NCBI GenBank assembly: GCA_039680625.1
Contig: JBDKSN010000093.1
Coordinates: 1-10,235 of the forward strand
Direction of reading: 5' to 3'
Source of the DNA: JAAYDS01 sp039680625
GTDB taxonomy: Bacteria; Chloroflexota; Anaerolineae; UBA1429
Length of the DNA stretch: 10,235 nt
Shown: positions 1 to 5,870 of the stretch, piece by piece
Layout: every line of letters starts with the position of its first letter
Numbering within the stretch: the first letter of the stretch is position 1
Notes under the pieces: model-generated
What the model saw: the letters and a program-made list of their open reading frames with translations, nothing else
What the model was told of the DNA's origin: nothing
Database searches by the model: none
Made by a program: the position numbers and the translations under genes

Positions 1-1135
1 GTTTGAGCGGTGCGGGCCACCCATCGAGAGGCGTTGGCGGGCCAGCAACCGCTTCCCGATCCGAGGCGTGGGCTGGCCAGCAACCGCTTCCCGAACAGAG
101 GCGTTGGCTGGCCAGCACCGCCGCGCCGATCACGCCCGAATAGTCTCCCAGCGCCGCGGGCACGATGCGCACGCGGTCCAAGTCGTCTTTGTTGACGCAA
201 TGGCGATGGGCCACGCTGCGCACTGGCTCGAGGTAACCCGCGCCCATCTTTTCGATCACGCCCCCGCCGATCACGATGACCTCGGGATCGATCACGTTCA
301 TGCAGTTGGCCACCATCAGTCCCAAGTAGTACTGGGCACTGGCGACAGCCTCTTGCACCACGGGGTCGCCCGCCTCGAGCGCGGCGAGGATCTCGCCCGA
401 GGTGATCTGCACGTCGGCCTCGCCCTGGTTGGCGGGGCTCGGCGTCGCCTCATCGCCCTGATCATCGCCCAGCGGCTCGTCAGCAGAGGGCGCCTCCTCG
501 GCCATGGCCGCGCGCGCCTGGAGGATGCGCCGCTCGATGGCCGAGCGGCTGGCCAGGGCTTCGGCATGACCCCGCTCGCCGCAGCCGCACAGCGGCCCTG
601 TCTGCTCATCGACCAGCACCATGTGCCCCACCTCGCCAGCCGAGTAGCGAAAGCCGGTGTGCAGCTTGCCGTCGAGCACCAGCCCGCCGCCAATGCCGGT
701 GCCCACGAACATGACCACGATATCCTTAGCGTCACGACCCGCCCCAAAGCGGTGCTCGCCCACCGCGCCCACGTTCACATCGTTGTCGATCGTCACCGGC
801 AGGTTGATGAGCCGCTCCAGCGATTCCTGCAAGAGATAATTGTCCCACGAGGGGCCGAGATTGACGCAACGCGCCACCCTACCCTGCACCGGATCCACCG
901 GCCCGGGGATGCCCACGCCCACGCCGCACACATCTTTGGGTTTGACCTTGGCCTGCGCGATGGCCCGTTTGATGCACGTCGCCAGGCGCTCGGTCACCGC
1001 TGCGGCGCCCAGCTCGCGGCGCGTACGCCGCTTGTCTTCGCCCAACACCGTGCCTGTCGTTATGTCTACTACGGCGGCCATCATGCTGGTGCCGCCCAAG
1101 TCCGCACCCACCAGTAACTTGCGCTTGTTGCTCAT
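1..1135 (-). CDS. ROK-family sugar kinase / glucokinase-like protein (3' end beyond the window)
   Basis: Predicted cytoplasmic ATP-dependent sugar kinase that phosphorylates glucose or a related hexose. Translating the minus strand from the ATG at 1135 gives 378 codons with no stop before the left edge. The ATP phosphate loop DLGGT is at residues 12-16. The NDVN segment holds the likely catalytic base Asp119. GEVGH carries substrate Glu168 and zinc ligand His171. The ROK zinc signature follows as CGCGERGH (183-190), with Cys183, Cys185 and His190 where most ROK proteins have a third Cys. An acidic, low-complexity insert lies at about 211-241. The normal ROK fold ends near GAAVLAS (338-343), about the usual family length; what follows is encoded by 35-bp repeats and is not ROK-like. 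The start codon overlaps the stop of the upstream regulator gene as ATGA, so the two are probably translationally coupled. The sugar specificity cannot be told from sequence. Confidence 0.9.
   Translation of the reverse strand, partial: MSNKRKLLVGADLGGTSMMAAVVDITTGTVLGEDKRRTRRELGAAAVTERLATCIKRAIAQAKVKPKDVCGVGVGIPGPVDPVQGRVARCVNLGPSWDNYLLQESLERLINLPVTIDNDVNVGAVGEHRFGAGRDAKDIVVMFVGTGIGGGLVLDGKLHTGFRYSAGEVGHMVLVDEQTGPLCGCGERGHAEALASRSAIERRILQARAAMAEEAPSADEPLGDDQGDEATPSPANQGEADVQITSGEILAALEAGDPVVQEAVASAQYYLGLMVANCMNVIDPEVIVIGGGVIEKMGAGYLEPVRSVAHRHCVNKDDLDRVRIVPAALGDYSGVIGAAVLASQRLCSGSGCWPAHASDREAVAGPPTPLDGWPAPLK
28..132. repeat. 35-bp tandem repeat (two close units and a third partial one) at the kinase 3' end
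   Basis: Units begin at 28, 63 and 98 with GAGGCGTTGG or a one-base variant, followed by GGCCAGCA. Units 1 and 2 agree over most of 35 bp, including GGCCAGCAACCGCTTCCCGA. Unit 3 matches for the first 20 bp and then becomes ordinary kinase coding sequence, so it is the likely ancestral copy. Units 2 and 3 contain the perfect palindrome GCTGGCCAGC (72-81 and 107-116). Bases 5-27 may be a decayed further unit. Confidence 0.85.
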
Positions 1136-1857
1136 CCCTCGTCTCCCCGCTCGGCTCCACTGCGACCCGCCCCACCCTCGGCCTCGGTGTGATTGTTGAC
1201 GGGACATACCCACAGATAGCGGCTCACGGCCATACCCAACACCACTTGGCCCTTGGCCGTCTCGATGGTGATCGTCTCGTTGAACGGCAGCACGGCCACC
1301 ACGCGGATCTCGCTGCCCGGGACCACCGCGTGTTCTTCGAGATAGGCCATCAACTCGCTGTTGCGCTCGACCTCTTCGTGCACGCGCGCGAGCACATACG
1401 GCCCGCCCACCGGGCAGGCGAGCAACGGCACAAAGAGCTCGGCCTCTTGCTCATGGCCCGGCAGCGGATTGCCGTGGGGGCACAGGTCGGGGTTGTCGAC
1501 GAGCTCGGCGACACGCGCGGCGATATCCGCTGACATGGCGTGCTCGAGGCGGTCTGCCTCTTCATGCACACGCGCCCAGGGCACATCCAACACCCGTGCC
1601 AGCAGCAGCTCGGTGAGCATATGCCGCCGCACCACCGCCGCGGCCAGCTCGAGCCCCGCATCGGTTAGGTGGATCGTCTTGTCGTCGTGCATGAGCACCC
1701 AACCATCGCGCGTCATGCGTTGGATGGTGGCAGTGACGGTCGGCGGCGACACCTCCATCCAGTCGGCCAGCTTGCGCCCGATGACGGGTTCCTGGTCGCG
1801 GCTGAGGGTGTAGATGGCGCCGAGATAATCCTCGACAGTCGGTGTTGGGCTGGCCAT
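1132..1857 (-). CDS. DtxR/MntR-family metal-dependent transcriptional repressor
   Basis: Predicted homodimeric DNA-binding protein of 241 residues that binds DNA when loaded with a divalent metal. The N-terminal winged helix-turn-helix is at residues 5-65, with recognition-helix region SPPTVTATIQRM. The dimerisation and metal domain spans about 66-140 and includes EHAMS and HGNPLPG. A FeoA/SH3-like domain follows at about 148-226, then a low-complexity tail. Numbering matches diphtheria DtxR without gaps to about residue 106: His79, Glu83, His98, Glu105 and His106 are all kept. The two positions that are Met10 and Cys102 in DtxR are Asp10 and Asp102 here; MntR has acids at the equivalent sites. 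Manganese sensing is therefore more likely than iron sensing, though this is inference. GGAG lies 7 nt before the ATG at 1857. It is the first gene of an operon with the ROK kinase and is divergent from the SDR operon. No metal transporter is in view. Confidence 0.93.
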   Translation of the reverse strand: MASPTPTVEDYLGAIYTLSRDQEPVIGRKLADWMEVSPPTVTATIQRMTRDGWVLMHDDKTIHLTDAGLELAAAVVRRHMLTELLLARVLDVPWARVHEEADRLEHAMSADIAARVAELVDNPDLCPHGNPLPGHEQEAELFVPLLACPVGGPYVLARVHEEVERNSELMAYLEEHAVVPGSEIRVVAVLPFNETITIETAKGQVVLGMAVSRYLWVCPVNNHTEAEGGAGRSGAERGDEG

Positions 1858-1918
1858 GACGATGCTCCGCTAGACACAAACACAACCGACGGCGCTTGGC
1901 GCAGACGGCCTACCACGG

Positions 1919-1947
1919 ATCGTAGCACGCCCGACCGGTCTGGTCAA
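1919..1947 (-). promoter_or_regulatory. sigma70-type promoter of the DtxR-like regulator/ROK kinase operon
   Basis: Read on the minus strand, TTGACC (1947-1942) and TACGAT (1924-1919) are separated by exactly 17 bp. This predicts a transcription start about 50-55 nt before the regulator ATG at 1857. The spacer holds the 8-bp palindrome GACCGGTC (1933-1940). Confidence 0.7.
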
Positions 1948-1966
1948 GCTAGACAGGGCACTAGCT
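1947..1966. promoter_or_regulatory. Inverted repeat, candidate operator shared by two divergent promoters
   Basis: AGCTAG (1947-1952) and CTAGCT (1961-1966) are perfect 6-bp inverted arms with an 8-bp centre. The dyad covers the -35 box of the rightward promoter completely and touches the -35 box of the leftward one. A second copy of CTAGACA (1949-1955, partly in the left arm) lies at 1870-1876 in the regulator leader. A repressor bound here would be expected to block both directions. The DtxR-like protein is the obvious candidate, but the site is not a clear match to a DtxR, IdeR or MntR box as I remember them. Confidence 0.45.
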
Positions 1967-1978
1967 CTGGCCTATCAT
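1950..1978 (+). promoter_or_regulatory. sigma70-type promoter of the SDR/nucleotidyltransferase/TIM-barrel operon
   Basis: TAGACA (1950-1955) and TATCAT (1973-1978) are spaced by 17 bp, each one base from consensus. The expected start is near 1985, leaving a leader of about 25 nt before the ATG at 2012. That makes the in-frame ATG at 1988 a poor choice of translation start. The -35 box is 2 bp from the -35 box of the divergent promoter. Confidence 0.7.
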
Positions 1979-2011
1979 GCAGGCAACATGCGTCAAGAGA
2001 GGCAAAGGCAT

Positions 2012-2782
2012 ATGCCGGTTGATCCGTTCGATCTCTCGGGTAAGGTGGGCGTGGTCGTCGGCGGTTCTGGCGGCATCGGCCAGACCCTCTCTATCGGGCG
2101 TGGTGCAGCGGGCGCCGACATCATCATCGCCGACCTGCCCTCTCGCTGCGAGAGTGCCGAGGCGGTCGCCGCGTCGGTGCGCGCCGCTGGCCGTCGGGCC
2201 GCCTGTGTCGAGGTCGACGTCACCTCGGTGGCCTCGATCGCGGCCATGGTCGACGCCGCGCAGGCCCAGTTCGGCGCGCTCGACTGGCTGGTCAACTGCG
2301 CCGGCATCAACATCCGTCGCCCCGTGCTCGACTACACCGAGGCCGATTGGGATCGGATGCTCGCCGTCAACCTCAAGGGCGCTTTCTTTCTGACACAGGC
2401 GGCCGCGCGTGCGATGCTCCCCACGGGCCACGGGCGCATCGTCCATATCGCCTCACAGCTGGCCACGGTGGCCATGCACGACCGCTCGATCTATGCTATT
2501 ACCAAGGCGGGCTTGGCTCATCTCTGCCGCGCGTTTGCGGTCGAGCTGGCGTCCGCTGGCTTGACCTTTAACGCGGTCGGCCCTACCTTTGTCTCGACAC
2601 CGCTTACCACGAGCATGTTTGACGACCCTGCCTTTATCGCCGAGAACCTGCCCAGGATTCCTGCCGGGCGCTTTGGCACGCCCGAAGACGTCCTCGGCGC
2701 AGTGCGCTATCTCGTCTCGGATGCCGCCGCGCTGGTGAATGGGCACTTGTTGCTCGTCGATGGCGGCTATACCGCCTGGTAA
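2012..2782 (+). CDS. SDR-family NAD(P)-dependent oxidoreductase
   Basis: Classical short-chain dehydrogenase of 256 residues, expected to be a soluble tetramer oxidising or reducing a sugar, sugar acid or polyol. It shows the glycine-rich nucleotide loop GGSGGIG (17-23), Asp41 at the end of the second strand (suggesting NAD over NADP), NCAG (95-98), and the tetrad Asn120, Ser148, Tyr161, Lys165 (YAITK). The C-terminus VDGGYTAW is typical of the gluconate 5-dehydrogenase/KduD-like branch, so a sugar-acid substrate is a guess. The Thr usually before the glycine loop is Val. I chose ATG 2012 over the in-frame ATG at 1988: AAGAGAGG (1995-2002) sits upstream of it, the FDLSGK start fits the family, and the promoter puts transcription start next to 1988. 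It is the first gene of a three-gene operon, 42 nt from the next. Confidence 0.9.
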   Translation: MPVDPFDLSGKVGVVVGGSGGIGQTLSIGRGAAGADIIIADLPSRCESAEAVAASVRAAGRRAACVEVDVTSVASIAAMVDAAQAQFGALDWLVNCAGINIRRPVLDYTEADWDRMLAVNLKGAFFLTQAAARAMLPTGHGRIVHIASQLATVAMHDRSIYAITKAGLAHLCRAFAVELASAGLTFNAVGPTFVSTPLTTSMFDDPAFIAENLPRIPAGRFGTPEDVLGAVRYLVSDAAALVNGHLLLVDGGYTAW

Positions 2783-2810
2783 CAAGTCCGGTTGCACGCC
2801 GGGCATTTGC

Positions 2811-2820
2811 AAGGAGAGGA
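2811..2820 (+). promoter_or_regulatory. Strong ribosome binding site that fixes the nucleotidyltransferase start
   Basis: AAGGAGAGGA lies just before the ATG at 2825. This rules out the upstream in-frame ATG at 2792, which would place this sequence inside the coding region. Confidence 0.8.
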
Positions 2821-2824
2821 CTAT

Positions 2825-3580
2825 ATGAAAGGCGTCATCTTGGCTGGTGGGCTTGGCTCGCGCCTCTACCCGCTCACCTATGCGACCAACAAGCACCTGT
2901 TGCCGGTGTACGACAAGCCGATGGTGTTCTATCCCATTGCCACCCTGGTCGAGGCAGGCATCGATGAGATCCTCATCGTCACCGGCGGGCCTCACGCGGG
3001 CGACTTTATCCGTGTGCTCAAGAACGGCAAGGAGCTAGGGGTGCGTCACCTCGAGTTCGCCTACCAAGAGTCAGAGGGCGGCATCGCCGACGCGCTGCGC
3101 CTGTGTGAGGATTTTGCCGATCAGGGCAACCTCGCCGTGATCCTCGGCGACAACACTACCGATGCCTCGATCGGCGAGGCCGTGGCGAGCTTTCGCGAGG
3201 GTGCCATGGTGTTCTTGCGCCAGGTGCCCGATCCCGAGCGATTCGGCGTGCCCGTGTTCGACCCGCAGGATCCCGCGCGCATCGTCGCCATCGAGGAAAA
3301 GCCGCGCCAGCCGAAGAGCCGCTATGCGGTGACGGGCCTGTATCTCTACGACCACACTGTGTTCGACATCATTCGCACGATCAAGCCATCGGGGCGGGGC
3401 GAGCTCGAGATCACCGACGTGAACAACGCCTACATCGAGCGCGGCGGACTGCGCTGGGCGCTGCTCGATGGCTTTTGGTCCGACGCGGGCACCTTCGAGA
3501 GCCTCTTCCGCGCCAACGCCTACTGGGCGCGCAAGGCCACGGGCCATTCGTGCGAGACCTTTGACGCCTATTTTCGCTAG
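2825..3580 (+). CDS. RmlA-like sugar-1-phosphate nucleotidyltransferase (short form)
   Basis: Predicted to transfer a nucleotidyl group from an NTP, probably dTTP, to a sugar 1-phosphate, most likely glucose 1-phosphate, to make an activated sugar for glycan synthesis. Its 251 residues carry the nucleotidyltransferase signature GGLGSRLYPLT (8-18), Lys23 in NKHLLPVYDKPM, LGDN (107-110), EEKP (157-160), and the C-terminal ELEITDVN and WSDAGT (218-223). It is about 40 residues shorter than enterobacterial RmlA and lacks its extra C-terminal helices, as do many archaeal and deep-branching bacterial homologues. The usual RmlA stretch after Gln81 differs here: ESEGGIADA replaces the PxGLAQA-type sequence. 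No rmlB, rmlC or rmlD is in the window, so the dTDP-rhamnose pathway cannot be assumed. It lies 42 nt after the SDR gene and 30 nt before the TIM-barrel gene. Confidence 0.9.
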   Translation: MKGVILAGGLGSRLYPLTYATNKHLLPVYDKPMVFYPIATLVEAGIDEILIVTGGPHAGDFIRVLKNGKELGVRHLEFAYQESEGGIADALRLCEDFADQGNLAVILGDNTTDASIGEAVASFREGAMVFLRQVPDPERFGVPVFDPQDPARIVAIEEKPRQPKSRYAVTGLYLYDHTVFDIIRTIKPSGRGELEITDVNNAYIERGGLRWALLDGFWSDAGTFESLFRANAYWARKATGHSCETFDAYFR

Positions 3581-3610
3581 ATCGCAGTACACGAGGGAGG
3601 ATCACCACAC

Positions 3611-4447
3611 ATGTTCAAGACTCTGGCTATCGGCCCCATCGGTGTCCGCGCGAGCTTTGAGCGCACACTCGAGCTGGCGAAAAAGCACGGCTTTGCGGGC
3701 GTTTCTGTTGGGCAAGACGTATTCGACGAAGTGGGCGTGGAACGAGCGGCCGCGATGCTCTCGGCCGCCGGCCTCGTCGCCGCCGACGCCGGGCTCAACG
3801 TCGACTTTCGCACCACGACCGAGGCGTTCGAGCGCGGCCTAGAGGCCTTGCCCGGCTATGCGCAGGCTCTGGAGGCCGTCGGGTGCCGCCGCGTCAATAC
3901 GTGGCTGCTGCCCGGCAGCGACACGCTGCCCTATGAAGAGAACTTGGCCCTGCACCGCGACCGCCTGGCAGAGATCGCACGGGTGTTGGGCCAACACGGC
4001 TTGCGTTTCGGCCTCGAGTACGTCGGGCCAATGACCGCCCGCGCCAAGGCCAAGTATCCGTTCATCTACAACCAAGCGGGGCTATTCCAGCTCATCCAGG
4101 CTATCGGCGAGCCGAACGTGGGCATCTTGCTCGACAGCTACCACTGGTACACCTCGGGCGGAAGCGCTGCCGAGCTAGAGCAGCTCACTAATGACGATGT
4201 GGTCCTGGTGCACGTCAACGACGCGCCCGCGGGGGTGCCGGTCGACCAGCAATTGGATCTCGTGCGCCGCATGCCTGGCGAGACCGGCGTGATTGACATG
4301 GCTACGTTCATGGGCGCGCTGGTGCGCATGGGCTACGACGGGCCAGTGGTCGTCGAGCCCTTCTCAGACTGGGTGCAGAAACTGCCCGCCGACGAGGCCG
4401 TCAAGGCCACTGCCGAGGCACTCGATCGTATCTGGCCTAGGCTGTAG
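3611..4447 (+). CDS. Sugar phosphate isomerase/epimerase-like TIM-barrel protein (xylose isomerase-like, PF01261 type)
   Basis: A 278-residue protein of the AP-endonuclease-2/xylose-isomerase-like barrel group, which includes sugar 3-epimerases, hydroxypyruvate isomerase and inosose dehydratase. Candidate metal and catalytic residues occur in the expected order: Glu136 (GLEYVGP), Asp175 and His178 (LLDSYHWY), His201 with Asp204 (VHVNDAP), and Glu249 (VVVEPFS). The loop MPGETGVID (221-229) resembles the PGEG.ID loop of the epimerase/IolE-like group. It is probably a metal-dependent cytosolic enzyme acting on a keto sugar or inositol derivative; the exact reaction cannot be inferred. GGGAGG precedes the ATG at a suitable distance. 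It is the last gene of the plus-strand operon, ending 12 nt before a strong hairpin. Pairing with an SDR is typical of sugar or inositol catabolism, while the nucleotidyltransferase between them points to synthesis. Confidence 0.87.
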   Translation: MFKTLAIGPIGVRASFERTLELAKKHGFAGVSVGQDVFDEVGVERAAAMLSAAGLVAADAGLNVDFRTTTEAFERGLEALPGYAQALEAVGCRRVNTWLLPGSDTLPYEENLALHRDRLAEIARVLGQHGLRFGLEYVGPMTARAKAKYPFIYNQAGLFQLIQAIGEPNVGILLDSYHWYTSGGSAAELEQLTNDDVVLVHVNDAPAGVPVDQQLDLVRRMPGETGVIDMATFMGALVRMGYDGPVVVEPFSDWVQKLPADEAVKATAEALDRIWPRL

Positions 4448-4459
4448 CGCTGAACAACA

Positions 4460-4485
4460 AGAGGCCGCCTATCGAGGCGGCCTCT
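4460..4485. terminator. Bidirectional hairpin terminator between convergent genes
   Basis: A perfect 10-bp stem (AGAGGCCGCC / GGCGGCCTCT) closes a 6-nt loop (TATCGA), 12 nt after the TIM-barrel stop and 21 nt past the VOC gene stop. On the minus strand the stem is followed by TTGTTGTT. On the plus strand the T-run is weak (CAGTTTG). It probably serves both transcripts and works better for the minus-strand one. Confidence 0.8.
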
Positions 4486-4506
4486 CAGTTTGCTCAAGAT
4501 GGCTCC

Positions 4507-4884
4507 CTAGCGCCAGGTCAACGTCGGGCTTTGAAAGATCTCTAGCTCGTTGCCGTCGGGGTCGACGAAGAACGCCAGGCGGATGTCGCCGACGTTCTTT
4601 GGCTCTACCGTAAACTTGACGCCCTTGCCCACCAAGTCGGCATAGGTGGCGTCGACATCATCGGCCTCGAAAGCGATATGCGCATAGCCGCACTCCGGCT
4701 TGGTGTGCTGGCCCCCTTGCAGGGGAACCAATTCGATGGTTGTGCCGCCAATATCAATAAAGGCGATGTCGGAGCCAGGGATGCCGCCGACTACGGGGAA
4801 CCCCAGCGTCTCGGTGTAGAACGCCTTCATCGCTGGAAAGTCAACCGCGCGGATCGCGATGTGGTGCGTGCCCAGGAATGCCAT
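4507..4884 (-). CDS. VOC-family (glyoxalase-fold) metalloprotein
   Basis: A 125-residue single-gene protein of the vicinal oxygen chelate superfamily with two beta-alpha-beta-beta-beta modules. The likely metal ligands are His8 (HHIAI), Glu51 (TIELV), His69 (YAHIAFE) and Glu115 (NELEIFQ), the same layout as glyoxalase I and methylmalonyl-CoA epimerase. VDPDGNELEIFQ is the standard second-module ending. It could be a lactoylglutathione-lyase-like detoxification enzyme, an epimerase or a dioxygenase-like protein; the sequence does not decide. I start it at 4884 rather than at an in-frame ATG at 4920: GGAGG (plus positions 4891-4895) lies 6 nt before this ATG, and MAFLGTHHIAI is where VOC proteins normally begin. 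It has its own promoter and converges on the TIM-barrel gene. Confidence 0.88.
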   Translation of the reverse strand: MAFLGTHHIAIRAVDFPAMKAFYTETLGFPVVGGIPGSDIAFIDIGGTTIELVPLQGGQHTKPECGYAHIAFEADDVDATYADLVGKGVKFTVEPKNVGDIRLAFFVDPDGNELEIFQSPTLTWR

Positions 4885-4929
4885 GCTGTGCCTCCAAGAT
4901 GTGTGTCGTATTGCTCGCAAGACGGTTAC

Positions 4930-4958
4930 ATCCTAACCAGCGAGGGTTGCCTCGTCAA
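4930..4958 (-). promoter_or_regulatory. sigma70-type promoter of the VOC gene
   Basis: On the minus strand TTGACG (4958-4953) and TAGGAT (4935-4930) are spaced by 17 bp. This predicts a leader of roughly 40 nt before the GGAGG site and the ATG at 4884. Confidence 0.65.
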
Positions 4959-4967
4959 GGACAACAT

Positions 4968-4996
4968 TTGACACACTGCTCTGCAAAAACTAACAT
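4968..4996 (+). promoter_or_regulatory. Strong sigma70-type promoter of the glycan gene run
   Basis: A perfect consensus -35 box TTGACA (4968-4973) is followed after 17 bp by TAACAT (4991-4996). The start would be near 5003, about 25 nt before the ATG at 5028. An A-run (4985-4989) sits just before the -10 box. It lies 9 bp from the -35 box of the divergent VOC promoter. Confidence 0.75.
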
Positions 4997-5027
4997 CGTG
5001 CTTATTGTGGGGGAAGCTGTAGTATAG

Positions 5028-5870
5028 ATGACCGAGCAGCAATCAGCGAGCAACGAGCTGTGGCGCGGCGTCGACCTGTCGGGCATCACGTTGGTGCTGG
5101 GCATCGGCACGGGCCAGCTCGTCGAACTCCTCGCCGAAGAGGCCCAACGCGCGGGTGGAACCGTGGTGCTCACCAGCTATTCGCGTGCCGCGCTGTCGGC
5201 CCATTTCGATCGCGTGGGGCCGCTCCCCATCGAGCGCCTCTGCTGCCGCGCGCGCGAGCTACCCCTGGCCGATAGCTCGGTCGATCTGTGCGTGGTCAAT
5301 GGCTCGCTCCGCGAGGTGCCCCCCGCCCACTACCGCGCCTTTCTCGAGGAGTTGTGGCGCGTCCTGGTACCGGGCGGCGCCGTGCGAATCTCTGACTTGT
5401 TACCGCCCAGTGACGCCCTCTACGGGCGCGCCTGGCGCCAGCGCTGTGACCTCATCACCCACCTCGGCGAGGCGCTGGGCGTCCCCGTGGCGTTGTATGC
5501 CGATGTGCGCGCCCTGGCCGAAGCGATGCAAGCCGTGGGCTTTGAGAGCATGGCTGTGTCGCTGCTGCCAGGCTATGGGCTAACCGACGACTGGCTCTCC
5601 GAGACTGTCGAGGCCGTGACCACCATGTTGTCGCGCGTGGCCGACCCCGAGACGCGGCGTACGCTACGCGACGTCGAACTACCCGCCCTGATCGCGGCCT
5701 ATCGCCTGGGTGACCAACGCGCTGCCGAGCGCTTTGTGACGCGCGGCAACAAGATCGGTGACCTGGCGCTCGACATGGAGACCGCTGGCACCGAGCAGGA
5801 ACTCGCTCCGCGCGACGACGACGATGACCATCACCATGGCGGCGGAGCTTTGGGAGAGCCGCGCCCATGA
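5028..5870 (+). CDS. Class I SAM-dependent methyltransferase-like protein
   Basis: A 280-residue Rossmann-fold protein that opens the glycan gene run. Motif I is LVLGIGTGQL (22-31). Later methyltransferase landmarks are LPLADSSVDLCVVNGSLREV (78-97) and the post-motif ELWRVLVPGGAVRISDL (108-124), resembling UbiE- and ArsM-type enzymes. The acidic residue that normally binds the SAM ribose at the end of strand 2 is not obvious (VVLTSYS, 46-52), so activity is likely but not certain. The last 25 residues are unusual: five Asp, three His and three Gly in a row (263-273), then a Pro-rich end. GGGGGAAG lies 11 nt before the ATG. The stop overlaps the next start as ATGA (5867-5870), tying it to the glycosyltransferase. 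It probably methylates a sugar or lipid-linked intermediate; this is inferred from context only. Confidence 0.8.
   Translation: MTEQQSASNELWRGVDLSGITLVLGIGTGQLVELLAEEAQRAGGTVVLTSYSRAALSAHFDRVGPLPIERLCCRARELPLADSSVDLCVVNGSLREVPPAHYRAFLEELWRVLVPGGAVRISDLLPPSDALYGRAWRQRCDLITHLGEALGVPVALYADVRALAEAMQAVGFESMAVSLLPGYGLTDDWLSETVEAVTTMLSRVADPETRRTLRDVELPALIAAYRLGDQRAAERFVTRGNKIGDLALDMETAGTEQELAPRDDDDDHHHGGGALGEPRP

Noticed and set aside
28..132. Short CRISPR array
   Set aside because: Units are directly adjacent with no spacers, and unit 3 merges into kinase coding sequence.
68..1117. A 349-codon open frame on the plus strand opposite the ROK kinase
   Set aside because: It is a GC-skew shadow: His/Ala/Arg-rich with no recognisable motif, while the opposite strand encodes a full set of ROK motifs.
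1988..2011. Alternative upstream ATG for the SDR gene
   Set aside because: It falls at the predicted transcription start with no room for a ribosome site; AAGAGAGG and family length favour 2012.
2825..3580. Naming the nucleotidyltransferase rmlA and assigning dTDP-rhamnose synthesis
   Set aside because: It is a short form with a changed stretch after Gln81, and rmlB, rmlC and rmlD are not in view.
4885..4920. Extended N-terminus for the VOC protein from an ATG at 4920
   Set aside because: The extension would swallow the GGAGG ribosome site and adds residues not expected before the first VOC strand.
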